NCBI RefSeq assembly: GCF_031755915.1 | Contig: NC_083390.1 | Location: forward strand, 21,911,501 to 21,975,500 | Length of the DNA: 64,000 bases | Reading direction: 5' to 3' | DNA from: Ziziphus jujuba | Taxonomy: Eukaryota > Streptophyta > Magnoliopsida > Rosales > Rhamnaceae | Part shown: positions 48,813 through 61,515 of the stretch, in pieces | Layout: each line of letters opens with the position of its first letter | Position numbering within the stretch: position 1 is the first letter of the stretch | The notes under the pieces: model-generated | What the model was told of the DNA's origin: nothing | The model's database searches: none | Seen by the model: only the letters and a program-made list of their open reading frames with translations | Translations under genes and position numbers: made by a program

Positions 48813-50370
48813 TAAAGTGTATTAAACGAACAAAATTATTTTTTATCATTCTTGAAACCGAAATGATTACAATTACAATATGATTGAGGCTTTCTATAAT
48901 AATGCATAGTAAATGGCACCTTTCACAAAAATAATTAATAAGAATATATTTATATTTTATTTTATGAAAAGTGATAGGTTGAAAAAAAACATAGATATTT
49001 AATTTACATATAACTGGTGTAAACATATATATATATATATATATATAAGACCAAAATCAATAATCATTGGCTGAAAAAGAAAATAACTATTTTATTTAGA
49101 TCTAACTAAGTTAAAAAAAAAAAAATTAAGAGCTTTTGGAAAATTTTTCTCTTATTGAAAGAAATTAAATAAAAAAATAATAATAATAAAAACTTCATCA
49201 ACTTCATGATTGGATGCCTTACAATTTTGCTCTTCTCGACAAATAATACATACAGTTATAAACTTTTTGTCAATGTGCTCATAAACAATATCTATTTTTT
49301 TGATCTTCTCTATAAACTTTTTATATTTGTTTTGTTTTGTTGTTGTTATTTATTTTTTTTATTATTATTTGTTCTATTATGTTTCTAAATAAAAGTTAAA
49401 AGAGAGTGGTTTACAAAAAATAAATAAATAAAGGCGTTCTTTTAAATTTTGTACAGGAGATTCTAAATCTTGGGTACTGCCATATGAATAAGATGCACAT
49501 TCTGAGGGGGGAAAAAACAAACGATGTGGGACTAGCAACTTTTGGATAGTGTTGCAACTATTTTTTTTTTAGCTGAAATGGATGGTGTTGCAACTAATAC
49601 CAACAGGAAGATTTTTCTACATGCTATTCACCTCCGTGTAATTGTCATTGTCATTGAACGTATAGTTAGTGCTATCTTTTAATGTACGACATTCAATAAT
49701 TGCCATTGTCATTGAACGAATAGTTAGTGCTATCTTTTAATGCACGACATTCAATTTCCTATCCTTGAGCCTCAACTCATGTGCCTGCTTCCACTTAATA
49801 GTCTAAGAACGTTTTATTTATTTATTTTTTTAAGTCCAAAAAGGTGTGGGCTTTTTGGGCACTTCATTTTTTTATTTGTGAAATACATTGATAATCATAG
49901 ATGAAACGTTTTACTAGGGGACTTTCTTTTCTTTTCTTTTTTCTTTTTTTCACTGTCTATGGCTATTTAATTAGTATAAATTAGCATCAGATGTAAGACA
50001 GAGTCCAATATTGTAAATTAGCTGGAAATTGTGCGTTATATGTTTACACGAGACGAGCATAAAATATTTTACGTAGGAATCTTACAATTACAATGTACAA
50101 AAAGTATCATGGATAGATGCTTGATTTCTTATGGAATAAAATTTGAAGTTGTTTGACATTCATTCACATTGGTAACGAGTCATGGCCAACAAAAAAGGGA
50201 AAGGTAGTTTGGATGGCAAGGACCATAGTATAAGTTATACAGAAAGAGATCAGAGACTTTCAAATGTAGGTCAGCCTGCCGTGTCTGTCATGTTATCTAA
50301 TGTAGGTCCATTCCCCGTTGAAATTAATACCAGCGTTGAATGACTTTTTTTTGGTTGTGTGAGTGCAACT
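47441..50370. other. Duplicated intergenic flank (second copy) up to the A4 promoter
   Basis: Matches 11291-13793 and then 14310-14830. It holds one conserved block (48301-48511), (TA)n near 48533-48549, 48778-48800 and 49025-49047, and a 58-bp tandem duplication at 49641-49756 (units begin ATTGTCATTG / ATTGCCATTG) that is absent from the left copy. No gene. Confidence 0.8.
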
Positions 50371-50477
50371 AGTCAAACTTGCAAGAGAGGAAGGCTCCTA
50401 GTAAATTCTAGACGGCGGGACTCTAACACCATGATGTCCATACTCCTCTTGCACCTGCAATTTCCAATATCCCAGAA
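50371..50477 (+). promoter_or_regulatory. A4 proximal promoter/leader
   Basis: AGTCAA (reversed W-box core) lies at 50371-50376, in the same position as in A3. No convincing TATA box is seen. Conservation with A3 across the whole stretch supports a shared promoter. Confidence 0.4.
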
Positions 50478-51465
50478 ATGAATCAAAACTTGTTTATCCT
50501 AACTTTCCTCCTCTTCTTACCAAACCAGCATTTCGTAGGATCTGTAGATCGATATTACCTAGATTGCAGCGTGCCCGCCAGAACTTGCCCTGATAACCAA
50601 ACTATAAGGTTCCCGTTTTATCTTCGAGACCAACAAAAATCGTTCTGTGGGTACCCTGGTTTCGAGGTCTCTTGCGATGAAGATGGCCACTCAATTCTCA
50701 ATCTCTCCGTTGACGACCCCTACATCGTCCGCCAAATCTCCTACCATAACCGTTCCCTTATCGTCTCAAACCCCGCAATTTCACACAATTCAACACCCAA
50801 TTGCATTCCTCCTCTCCAAAGTATGTCCTTTCCCAATGAAAGATTCGAGCTTCCAAAACAAAACCATTTGCTCAGCAATTGCTACCCACCTAGAGTTCCA
50901 GAGTACGAGATCGGTTGCTCTTCGGAAAACGCTACCAATTGGGTATTGGGTGTGCCTGAGAATGACAAACAAAAGTTGGGCAACTTGTCTAAGCAGTGTG
51001 GAGATGGGAAAGTTGTGGTGCTGCCGGTGAAATATTACAATAGAAGCGATGAGATTGTTGGAATGAGACAAGTTTTGAGCAGAGGATTCGAGCTCACATG
51101 GAAAGCCGACGACTGTAGCCGTTGCCAGAGGACTGGGGGGGTATGTGGATTCAATGTTTCCTCTTCCCTTTTTCATTGCTACTGCAAAGATAGGCCTCAC
51201 CTTGTGTATTGCCGAGGTAAGTCTTTCCAGCTCCATCTAAAACGTTTAAAATTCAACAATATTTAGCATTTTTCTTGCTACAGTAAGGGTCCCATTTTAA
51301 GTGTCTGTGCGCGTCAAAGAACGATAAGGAAAAAAATAATAGATAAATAAAAGAACGATAAGGAAAAAAATATTCTACGATAAATAATTCAACTATATGA
51401 AGTGCAACTACGATGAAAAAATTAAATAAACTACAATTACTATCTATGCTCTAATTGCCTTCAAA

Positions 51466-51497
<32 letters not shown>

Positions 51498-52948
51498 TAA
51501 TTTGGGGCTCTGCCTCTTGTTCTCTGTTATTAGTTTTGCATTAAAAAAAATCCAGTCTTGCATCTCTGCTGGTTTTATATCTACACGTTCTGAAATTGTT
51601 CCAATGAAATATCTATCTTGCAGTTGCAGGAAACGGAAACAAGATTTTCAAGGCAACAATAGGTATGTGTGTGTGTGTGTGTGTGATAGTTATTTATTTC
51701 TTCTAATATGTAACAGGGCCTGGATAACAATATATCTCTTCAGTTCGTATAAAATTGATTCAATTACTACAACCAAGTAGTGTGTTTGCTTAAAATTCCC
51801 TTGGTCTTTTTGCCTCATAAGTTTGTGTTCCCTTTTCATTCATTGCAGCCACAACAGTTGCAGCAGTCGGGATTCTAACTGTGATAATGATATGCTGCAT
51901 AAGGAATTACAAATATAATAAACCTATATGTTTTTGGAAGAAGCAGAATCAAACGGATCAAAATATCGAGGCCTTTCTAAGCAACTATGGACCTGTACAA
52001 GTCAGAAGATATAGTTATTCGGATGTTAAGAAAATGACCAACTCCTTCAAAGAAAAATTAGGCCAAGGGGGCTACGGTGGTGTGTACAAAGGAAGATTAC
52101 ATGATGAGAGTCTTGTTGCAGTAAAGGTGTTGAAAGATTCAAAAGGTAATGGAGAAGAATTTATCAACGAGGTGGCAAGCATTAGCAGAACTTCCCATGT
52201 CAACATTGTTTCTCTGTTAGGTTTCTGTTTTGAGGGTCGAAAAAGAGCTCTCGTCTATCAGTTCATGCCTAATGGATCTCTTGAGAAATTTATCTTCAAC
52301 AGTAATCATTCTTTGGCATGGGATACACTCTTTCAAATTTCGCTTGGCATTGCTCGAGGGCTTGAATATTTGCATCGTGGTTGTAATACCCGAATTCTGC
52401 ATTTTGACATAAAGCCACATAATATTCTTCTTGATGAACACTTCTCACCAAAAATCTCTGATTTTGGTCTTGCTAGAGTATGTACCAGAAAGCAGAGTAT
52501 CATATCAATGCTAGATGCAAGAGGGACTATTGGATACATTGCTCCAGAAGTATTTTATAGAGTATTTGGTGGGGTTTCACACAAGTCTGATGTGTATAGC
52601 TATGGAATGCTAGTTATGGACATGGTTGGAGGGAGAAAGAATGCGAATGTTGGTGTTGATGATACTAGTGACATATATTTTCCACACTGGATTTACGAGC
52701 GTCTTGAATTAGATGAAGAACTTGGATTGAAGAGAACTATGAACGAAGGCGAAAAAACTGAAGTGAAGAAGATGATAATAGTCGGTTTATGGTGTACGCA
52801 AACTGATCCTTCAAATAGACCAGCAATGAGTAGAGTCATAGAAATGTTGGAAGGAAGTCTTGATTCCTTGCAAATGCCACCCAAGCCAATCGTCTCTTCT
52901 CCTTCAAATTCAAATTTTGCACCTGATTCTTCCAGTATGATTGTATGA
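50478..52948 (+). CDS. A4: LRK10L-type receptor-like Ser/Thr kinase, intact
   Basis: Exons 50478-51216, 51630-51662 and 51849-52948 join in phase 1 to give about 623 residues. The signal peptide MNQNLFILTFLLFLP...VGSVD is followed by a GUB_WAK-type domain (YYLDCSVPARTCPDNQTIRF, CGYPGFEVSC), a WAK-associated region ending CQRTGGVCGF...CYCKDR, and about eight N-glycosylation sites. The membrane segment is near 260-276. Kinase landmarks are the glycine loop from Gly329, Lys350, HFDIKPHN Asp444, DFG Asp462 and YIAPE; it is non-RD. Compared with A2 it has small changes such as MDMVGGRKNANV for [12 protein letters not shown]. The ectodomain is closest to A3, so these two are recent duplicates. Two possible exon 2 acceptors lie 6 bp apart (51623 and 51629). 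Predicted plasma-membrane receptor kinase with unknown ligand. Confidence 0.9.
51666..51685. repeat. (TG)n microsatellite at the exon 2 donor of A4
   Basis: Ten TG units directly after GTA of the intron 2 donor. It is the shortest of the three homologous tracts. Confidence 0.93.
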
Positions 52949-54615
52949 ATGCATACTTATTAGTATGTCTCTGTTACATGATATGAACTTTTTGATGTTC
53001 CTGACTACATGAGAACAATCTGATCTTGCAAAATGATAATATCAATTGCTGTAGAAGCTAAATTTGCAGTATGGGCCAGAAAAATATGCAAGAAGCCTCT
53101 GGTGTTTGACATCTTTTAACTTTCAGCATAAATTGAATAATTGGAAGAAGGCATGCAAGGGGGACAAATTAAATCCCATATTGCTCCCTCGAACAGCATG
53201 TGAAACACAGAGAGTGTATCTATAACAGAAGCCATCTCGTATTTTTCTTTCTTTTACAGCTTGATGAGTACCTGAGGATGGGCATATGATCTTAGGAATG
53301 GACTAGCATACATATGAAAATTAACACGTTTGTCAATTTTGTCTCTACTCTGCCTTTTATGAATCCAATTCGGAAGTAAAAAAAATTAAGAAATAGATCT
53401 TAATAATTAAAATTAAAATATACAAATAGTGTAATGGATCTCATAGAAAATATGAAGCTGTTGCAAAGTTTTGAAAGTTTTGCCATAAATCTTCATTCAC
53501 AAATGGTAATCAGTAGCGAAGCCCTGTTTGAATCAGCCCGACCTTTCTAGATGTATGGTAGTGTAACATTTTTTCCCCATAAACATGGGCATGGTCATAA
53601 TGTAAAATTGAACTCTTGGTCTGATGGCATGACGTCTGCTTAAAAATCAAAAACATATTTAGTGGTTTCTTTTATTGTATTTGATGGATCACTGTTTTGG
53701 AAGCTTTATGAACAGGGGGTTAAAGCAGAAGAAGCTTAAGACTCTGTTCCTGAGAAAGATATCCTGTGATTCTGCTAACAAACTATCGATCGAAGAAGCT
53801 ATTGGCTGTTGGAATTGTGGAAGAACTATTTGAAGAAGGCTCAGCATTAATGCTTGTTGAAAGGTTTGTGCCTATTGCTTATATGAAGTTTGATTCAGGC
53901 ATTGCTGTCTAGTCAGAATTAAGTTAATATGTTATCATATGTTATTAGCTTAGACACTCTTGTCCTGGATACGTCATACATTCTATTGCGATGGAATTAA
54001 GTTGATATGTTATTTATATGTGATAATTCTATTTGTTGCTGCAAAACTAAGAAATAAATCCTAATATTGTTATTATTATTATTGTTATCATTATTATTAT
54101 TCGTTAGATTATAAGAAACTGCAGATTAAAAAAAATAAAAGATAATCTATGAAACTGATTAAGAAGCAGGGATTAACTTTCTAGGAGATAAACTTTCTAG
54201 AAGCTGAGGGAATCTAGAAGTAATGAGTACGTACCATACAATATTACAATGAACTTTCTAGAAGCTGAGAAATCTAGAAGTAATGAGTACGTACCATACA
54301 ATAATACAATGTAATAAATTATGTTTATGAACGAATAAATTCTCTAATATTATGCATCATGTTTTCATATAAAACTATACATATACATAACTAGTTCAGG
54401 TAATTCCATTTTCTTGTTTATTGGTCTAAAGGTGTACGTGTCAAACGTGACAAAATAAATATTTGTCTTGGGGTACCAGTTTCCATAACTATTATTTCCT
54501 GTAAGCCGCTTTGTTACTATAAAGTCTCATTCCTTTAAAATCTCTATTCTTCATAGCCACTTTGTACACTCTTTCTCTATACTGAAACCCTTTCAATGTA
54601 TCCAATCCTTCGTTC
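52949..54615. other. Duplicated A4-B4 spacer
   Basis: Same layout as 397-2330 and 42431-44399: 3' flank, conserved block (53695-53913), (ATT)n tract (54065-54100), then the duplicated TTCTAGAA module (palindromes at 54195-54202 and 54256-54263) and the B leader. No gene. Confidence 0.75.
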
Positions 54616-55867
54616 ATGTGCCTTCTGCTTGTTGGCTTGTGTTTTTGCTCATCTCAACTTATCCACTACATCGAAGCATGTAAGCAGGGATTCAGTTGTG
54701 GAAACATAAATGGTCTGAGATATCCTTTTTGGGGAGGTGATCGGATCTCAGACTGTGGTCTTCCAGAGTTCAATCTCACCAGCTGCCAAGATGGTTACCC
54801 TGTGTTACATATTATGAATATAAAATTTGCCATTTTGGAGATCAAGCAGGATGAACAAATTGGAACAGTTATCTGCAAGGATATGTTGGATGATGGTTGT
54901 CCTGATCATTGACTTTTCAACACCATAATCAATAGCAGTACTTTCGAAAGTGCTTCTTATAATGCAAGGCTCACTTATTTTTACAACTGCTTTCCTCCCA
55001 TTCCAACTGATCAGAGGTCTCCAGACTTGACCTGTACAAGAAATGGAAGGGCCTATCTGCACCTGCACGGTTTTTATATGTTGGAATCCAATCAGACCAA
55101 TCAAATCAACCACTCCTGCCATAATAGAACTCAGATCCCAGTTCTCCCCAGCTATTATCAGGATCTTCAATCAAAGTCAATGGCAGCAACAGATGTTGTA
55201 AAGAAAGGTTTTGATCTGAGGTACAAGTTTGATACTTATGAAGCTTGTTTGGAGTGCTTGAATTATTCTGGGCAATGTGGATACAAAGAAACTTCAAAGG
55301 AATTTGTGTGCTTCCTCAAACCAAGTACGTTTTCATATGCCTTTTCTGTACTCATTAGTTCATAAGTCGAGTATTTACTACCTAACTCATACTTTAATTT
55401 CGTACTTTAAACCATATTAAAGTCATGCATACCTGATGCTCTTATACTCTTCTGATATTGTTCTAATGAAATGGTTATGTTGCTGTTTCAGAAAAAGGAA
55501 ACATTGCTATCAAAGCGACTATATGTAAAATACATAACTACCAACTTGATTCTAGTATGTATATATATATATATATATGGATGTGATATAATAAAGGATT
55601 TATAGAAAGAAATTGTGAAGAACGGCTGTCTATAGCCATCAGATCACACAAATCATGCTGGTTTGATGGCTGTAAATATTATCCTTTACAGTCCCCCTCC
55701 ATAAATCTTTCATTATATCAAAATTGTGTATATTATAATATATATATACAATCCAACTCAAGTTAGGTATTTAAGCTCAAGACTTGATCCAAATCAATAT
55801 CCCACAACATATTACGGGATGCTGGTCTATATCAAGTTCTGAACTTAAGGACCTTACCTAAGCCTAG

Positions 55868-55904
<37 letters not shown>

Positions 55905-57731
55905 ATTTTATACAATCAAGGACTATAAGGGATTTATAGAGAGGGATAGTTATTGACAATCATTAGATTTGTATAATTTGTATGATCTGATAGTTGTGAC
56001 TGGCTATCCCTCTTCATAAGTCCTCTATACTCTCTCATCATATCAAAACTACATATATATATATATATATACATATAAATAACTAGGTTTAAATCAGATT
56101 CTTAATATCTAGATTAGTGTTAAAATTGTCATTTTTAGCCATTGGATCGTATTAAGGATTGAAATTTAAAATTATAATTATTAATCACCAAGTCCTGACT
56201 AGGATTCATTTGGTTAAATAGAGTTTTGGTATATCACAAATCCAAATTTAATAGATTTTTGAATTGAAATCTTGGTTCAAAATTAATAAAAAAAAGATCT
56301 AATATTAAAATCATTTGGTTATCCTAATGTGAACTTACTCTATCAATATACATCTTCTATATGTTTATAATTGTTTCAATTATAACAATCAAGTGGTTTG
56401 TTGCTAAAAAACTATAAATTACATTAATATATAGTTATTCATTTCAGAAAATGTTTTTAATAGTTGTGAAAAAATCTTGTAGATCTGTATTGATTCATAT
56501 CTAGACTTTCAGGTCATTTGGAACTTTTAAGAAAAAAAAAAAAAGAAAAAAAGAAAAAAGAAAAAATGTTAAATTCTGTAGGTTACACACATAGCATAAA
56601 ACTTATTATTTTCTTTTGTTACAGTTACAGCAACAACATTTGCTGGATTAATTGTGCTGGTTGTGTTGCCCTATTGCTTAATTAGAAAATTCTCATCCCA
56701 TGAGTACATTTTCTTCTGGAAGAAACCAAATGAAGCAAATCAAAATGTTGAGGCGTTCCTGAGAATGCATGGACCCCTTACCACTAGAAGATACAGATAT
56801 TTAGATGTTAAGAAAATGACCAACTCCTTCAGTAACAAAATAGGCCAAGGGGGTTATGGTTCTGTATATGAAGGAAAGTTGCATGATGGTCAAGTTGTGG
56901 CTGTGAAGGTATTGATCACAAATCAAAAGGTAACGGTGAAGAATTTATCAATGAGGTTGCAACCATTGGTAGGACTTCCCATGTAAATATCGTAACTTTA
57001 TTGGGTTTCTGTTTTGAAGGTTCAAAAAGAGCTCTGGTTTATGAGTTCATGCCCAATGGATCTCTAGAGAAATTCATTTTTAAAGAAAATCACAGCCAAA
57101 ATGAGAATGATGAGTTGGAGTGGGGACATTGTACCAAATTTCACTTGGTATTGCTCGAGGGCTAGAGTACTTACATCGTGGTTGCAACACGCGAATTCTG
57201 CAGTTTGATATTAAGCCTCATAACATTCTTCTTGACAAGGACTTCTCACCAAAAATCTCAGATTTTGGCCTTGCTAAAGTATGTACCAGAGATAGGAGTA
57301 CCATATCAAAGTTGGATGCAAGAGGAACTGTTGGATACATTGCTCCAGAAGTATTTTGTAGAAATTTTGAAGCGGTTTCTAATAAATTTGATGTTTATAG
57401 CTATGGAATGATGGTTTTAGAGATGGTTGGAGGGAGAAAGAATGTTAACGTTGGAGTTGATCATACATGTGGGATATGTTTTCCACATTGGATTTACAAA
57501 CACCTTGAGCTGGATGATGAACTTGGATTGAAGAGTATTTCCCTATGAAAAAGCGAAGGAAGATGGTAACAACTGGGTTGTGGTGTATACAGACTGACCC
57601 TTCAAATCGGCCAACAATGAGTAAAAGTGATTGAAATGTTGGAAGGAAATCTTGATTCTTTACAAGTTCCACCCAAGCCATTCTTGTCTTCTACAGCAAG
57701 ATCGCCAACAGATTCTTCTACCTCATTATGA
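54616..57731 (+). pseudogene. B4: B-type LRK10L receptor kinase, nearly full length but broken
   Basis: Exons 54616-55324, 55492-55524 and 56625-57731 keep their splice borders. The start MCLLLVGLCFC is followed by CKQGFSCGNINGLRYPFWGG (GUB_WAK) and, in the same frame, CLECLNYSGQCGYKETSKEF (WAK-associated). One nonsense codon, TGA at 54910-54912, interrupts the ectodomain (AGA in B0). The kinase exon has membrane sequence, [17 protein letters not shown] and VVAVKVL. It then has a 2-bp gain near 56913, a 1-bp loss near 57122-57135, and a deletion with a stop near 57540. Between the lesions the sequence is good ([30 protein letters not shown]). It is the best-preserved B gene and shows the ancestral structure. 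Confidence 0.85.
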
Positions 57732-60700
57732 CATGGATCCAGTGCTGCAAGTACATAACTTAGATTATATTTAGACATGTTGATCTATACATACGTGTCC
57801 TTAGATTCTCTCGTTTAGTTTAAAATTTATAAGCCTATGTATATGACTTTGTCGGTAGGCCACGAAGTAAAAAATGTAAACGTAAAGCAGTAAAATTTAA
57901 AAGAGAAATATATTGTGGCCATGTATATTATATATATAATTCCGAACGCGTTTGTCAATTTTGCTTTTCACGCTGCCTTTTATGCTTCCAACTTGGAGGT
58001 TAACTGCTCTAAATCAGTTTTATTTTATTATTTTTTTTTTGTGGATAAATAAATGTTCTAAATCAGTTGGAAATTAGGTTAATACGTTATTTACGTATGA
58101 ATGAAGTATGGATGCTGCTGTGCAATTCACCTGTAAACCTGCAAAATAGAAAAAGCGTGAAGAAAGGGTCAAGATGGAGAAAATGGAAAATGGAAAAATG
58201 GCAGACCTATATATTGTGCTATAGGGTAAGAGCCAATGGGAAAATACTCCAAGCGAGGAAAGAGGAACCGTGTGGTAGGCGAAGTTTTCTTGTTCTTGCC
58301 GGTAATTTGATAATGATGGCAGTCAAAACGAAAGACTCGAAAGTACTTATTACATTATTCATCTACATGCATTGCAACCCCGAAAAGTGGGTGATTATCA
58401 GCCATGACTTGCATGGTGGGATAACTCTTGCTCTTCTTCCAATGAATATGCCAAATAAGTCTTGTCTTCTTCCAATGTATTGCTATCATTTCATATTACC
58501 AAAGAAAAAAAAAATTAAAATTATATCATTCAAGTAATTGTCGTTGTCACAGTTTACGTATAATTCTTAGCCCAAAAAAAAATAAAAAATTGTACGTATA
58601 ATTGAATGTCTATTTTCTTAGTCTACTGGTCTTAATGACACGTAATTTGGGTTGTCAGTTGTGACCACCGGTTTCGTGAAAGAAAAACTTATGTGGGACG
58701 GGCGTACCAGCTTATGTGGTGCGTCGGCCAATAGACAAATGCGACGTGTTGTTTTGTTAAAAATATAATTTTCATTTGTTTTAAGTCTCTTTTCACATTG
58801 TGCCAATCTCTTCATCCCTTCCTTCTTCTTCAATTTTTTTTTTTTTTTTATTTCTTCTTCTTCTTTTTTTATTTATTTATTTTATTTTTTTTTATAGTGT
58901 ATCAGCCTGTCTGACCTCTAAAGGTTAAAGACAACCCGTGAAAACTTTTCCTTTGATCAGTTTTCTTCTTAAACCGACAGTCCCTTTTTTTTTTTTTTTT
59001 TTTTTTTAATCTCTCAACGCCAATAGCAATTTTTTTCCAATCTGAAACCCAAAATATAGATTTTGATTTTTGTAACCCAATCTAAAAGTTTCATTAAAAG
59101 TATGAAATAAGTTTTTTTTTTTTTTTCTTCGTGCTGTGGGGAAAAGTAATTGTGGATTTGCTACTTGTTATCGTTTGGGAAACAAAAGAATAAAAACGAC
59201 AAATAAAAAGATAAAAGGATGTAATTAAGAAGAAAATTTAATTTCAGATTTTAATCAAATATTTACAAGTGAAGGAAAAAATAGATGGAGAGATGAAAGG
59301 AAGAAGATGAAGAGAAAGGGCGTTTGGGAAATAAAAGGTGGTATCTGCACTTTGAAAAAAAAAAAAAGTCCCCAAAAAAAGATAATCACGTGTCAATATT
59401 TAAGAAGACGGTCGCACCAGCTGACTTGGTACGAACGTCGCACATAAGTTTTTCTCGTTTCCTGCATGTCCTTACGCTTTATCAACGATGTTCTCTCCCA
59501 AAAAAAAAAAAAAAAAAAAAAAGAAAAGAAAAATGAGATAAATTAAATGTATTTATACTTACAAAATGAATATATATATATATATATATATACATGCACA
59601 CGTTGGATTAAATATGTTAATGAATTTAATGTGAAATCAAATATATTTGATTTGATACGATGGATTTGAAGCGATATTTTCACCTGAATAGCATTGCATG
59701 TCAGGTTTGGTGAGGATATCTTATTCAAGAAGAAATTAAGAATAAATGGATTAGTTTAAAGTCAAGACGAGTTGATTTGAAAAAAATCAAATATTAAATA
59801 ATTACCTTTGGTTCTTAAATCATTAACTTTGTAACTATTATTTAGGCTAAAAAATATTAAATTCGATCTAAATGTAAAAAATCAAGGATCAAAATTTGAA
59901 ATCCAATTTTAAATCATTCTAATTTAAAAATTTTCATATGTATTTATATATTTATATATTTATATATTTATATAGATCTACTAAAAAAGTCTTAAATCCC
60001 CACTATTGAAATGCATCTCATATCATGGAATATATTATATGAAGAAAATATCAAATAACATAATACGTATTTTGAATTCTAAAAAATTTGGCATGTTTTT
60101 TAGTAATATTATTATATTATAGTCCGATGCCAATATATATATGTATATATATATATTTTTATCTTTGCATCAATTTACAGATTTTAGACTTTTAGTACTT
60201 AAAACAAAGTATTTGATACCGAGTCCAAATGTGTTTACGTTGATTTGGCTAAACTGAATTATTTGCATAGCTTTATCACATCTTTCCGACATTAATATAT
60301 GGACAAACACCCTCATTTTTTCGTTTTTCTAATTTCATCCAACATCTCCTAGTCTTTATACTCTCTCTTTGTGATAATTTAATTTATTCTTATACCTTCA
60401 ATAAAGTTAAATTACCTTTAGATGTCTTGTGTTTTTTTTTTTTTTCCTGGTTAATCTATATTTGTAATTAATTTTATTTAACCTATGTGACAGATTTTCA
60501 ATTAAAAAAAATTAATGATGATTTAAATTATATAAGTTTTTTTTAAGTAGATGATAATTTATCAAATATATTTAACTAGATATATTATAATTTCTCAAAT
60601 ATGTTTAACTCAATGAATTTGTCAAATATATAACTTACTTTCAAAAACTTATCTAATTAAAATTATCATATAGTTTTTTAAAAAATAAAGAAATTATCAC

Positions 60701-60840
60701 ATAATTAATTAAAAATATAGGAAATAAAACTTTGAAGTCTTCAATTAATTATTTCAAAAAACAAGAAATTTAAAAATAATATAACTTTAATAAAGTTATA
60801 AAACTCGTTTCTGCTCTCATATTCTTCCAAATTAATTATC
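57732..60840. other. Intergenic region between B4 and B5
   Basis: The first 300 bp resemble 14070-14350 and the part near 60130-60300 resembles 14940-15080, so this is another, more diverged copy of the spacer. In between are poly-T/poly-A runs, (TA)n tracts (59570-59591, 60135-60160) and an inverted repeat (58681-58730 with 59408-59455). No gene is convincing. A 156-codon ORF at 58067-58537 has no recognisable features. Confidence 0.55.
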
Positions 60841-61060
60841 CAATGGTTCATTCGTCTACCTTCTGTTCTTTGCTTTTGTTTTCACTTACCTCAACTTACA
60901 AAGTACTGCCTTAAATTTAAAATCTCTCAATGATAAAGAAAAATTTGAAGCACATGCATGTAAGCAAGGATTTAGTTGTGGAATGACACATGAGCTCTGA
61001 TATGCTTTTTGGGGAGGTGAAAGAATCTCAGACCGTGGTCTTCCAGAGTTGAAACTCACC
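60841..61060 (+). pseudogene. B5: B-type ectodomain start, cut by copia
   Basis: It matches B3 and B4 from the leader to the GUB_WAK region: ACKQGFSCG, then YAFWGGERISDRGLPEL. A TGA replaces an Arg codon before YAFW (60998-61000), and the conserved Cys of DCGLPE is Arg. At 61060 the receptor sequence (CTCACC) stops at the LTR of the next copia element; any further part of the gene is outside the window. Confidence 0.82.
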
Positions 61061-61475
61061 TGCAGAGACAATCACACTATTAGAGTCGGTAACCCGAATT
61101 CTTGTTGATCCAATCCAAAAAGCTCGCGGTGCGACCCGTTTGATGAAATCTATTTTGAGAGAAAAAATGGGCTTTGTGGTGGTAGCGGAGGTCGAGAGCC
61201 GATAGGCCCTAGACCATATGGACCTTTCCAATTTTTTGTTTATTCCATCCGTACAATATATATATATATATATATTTCGGAGATTTTTTCGATTGTAATT
61301 TTTTTTTTTTAGGATTTTAATCACTCTATTTTGCTCACCTTTTGTACCAATCTTCATTAATAAAAGCTTGTCTCTCTTTGCCCGTGGTTTTTTTCCCGTC
61401 AAGGGTTTTCCACGTAAATCTGTGTGTTCTATTTTATTCTTCTATTGCTATTGTTTTATTTTATCTTTCGTAATA
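61061..61475 (+). repeat. Copia 5' LTR
   Basis: Starts TGCAGAGACAATC. It contains a (TA)n tract and, near the end, TTTTCCACGTAAATC, which is common in copia R/U5 regions. It ends just before the primer site. The right border is set by the primer site and could be off by a few bases. Confidence 0.7.
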
Positions 61476-61515
61476 AGTGGTTTCAGAGCCAGACTTTTTT
61501 TTTTTTCTTTCGACA

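Noticed and set aside
58067..58537. 156-codon ORF downstream of B4
   Set aside because: No signal, domain or paralogue is recognisable; it lies in a diverged spacer copy and uses poly-A/poly-Lys stretches. Chance ORF.
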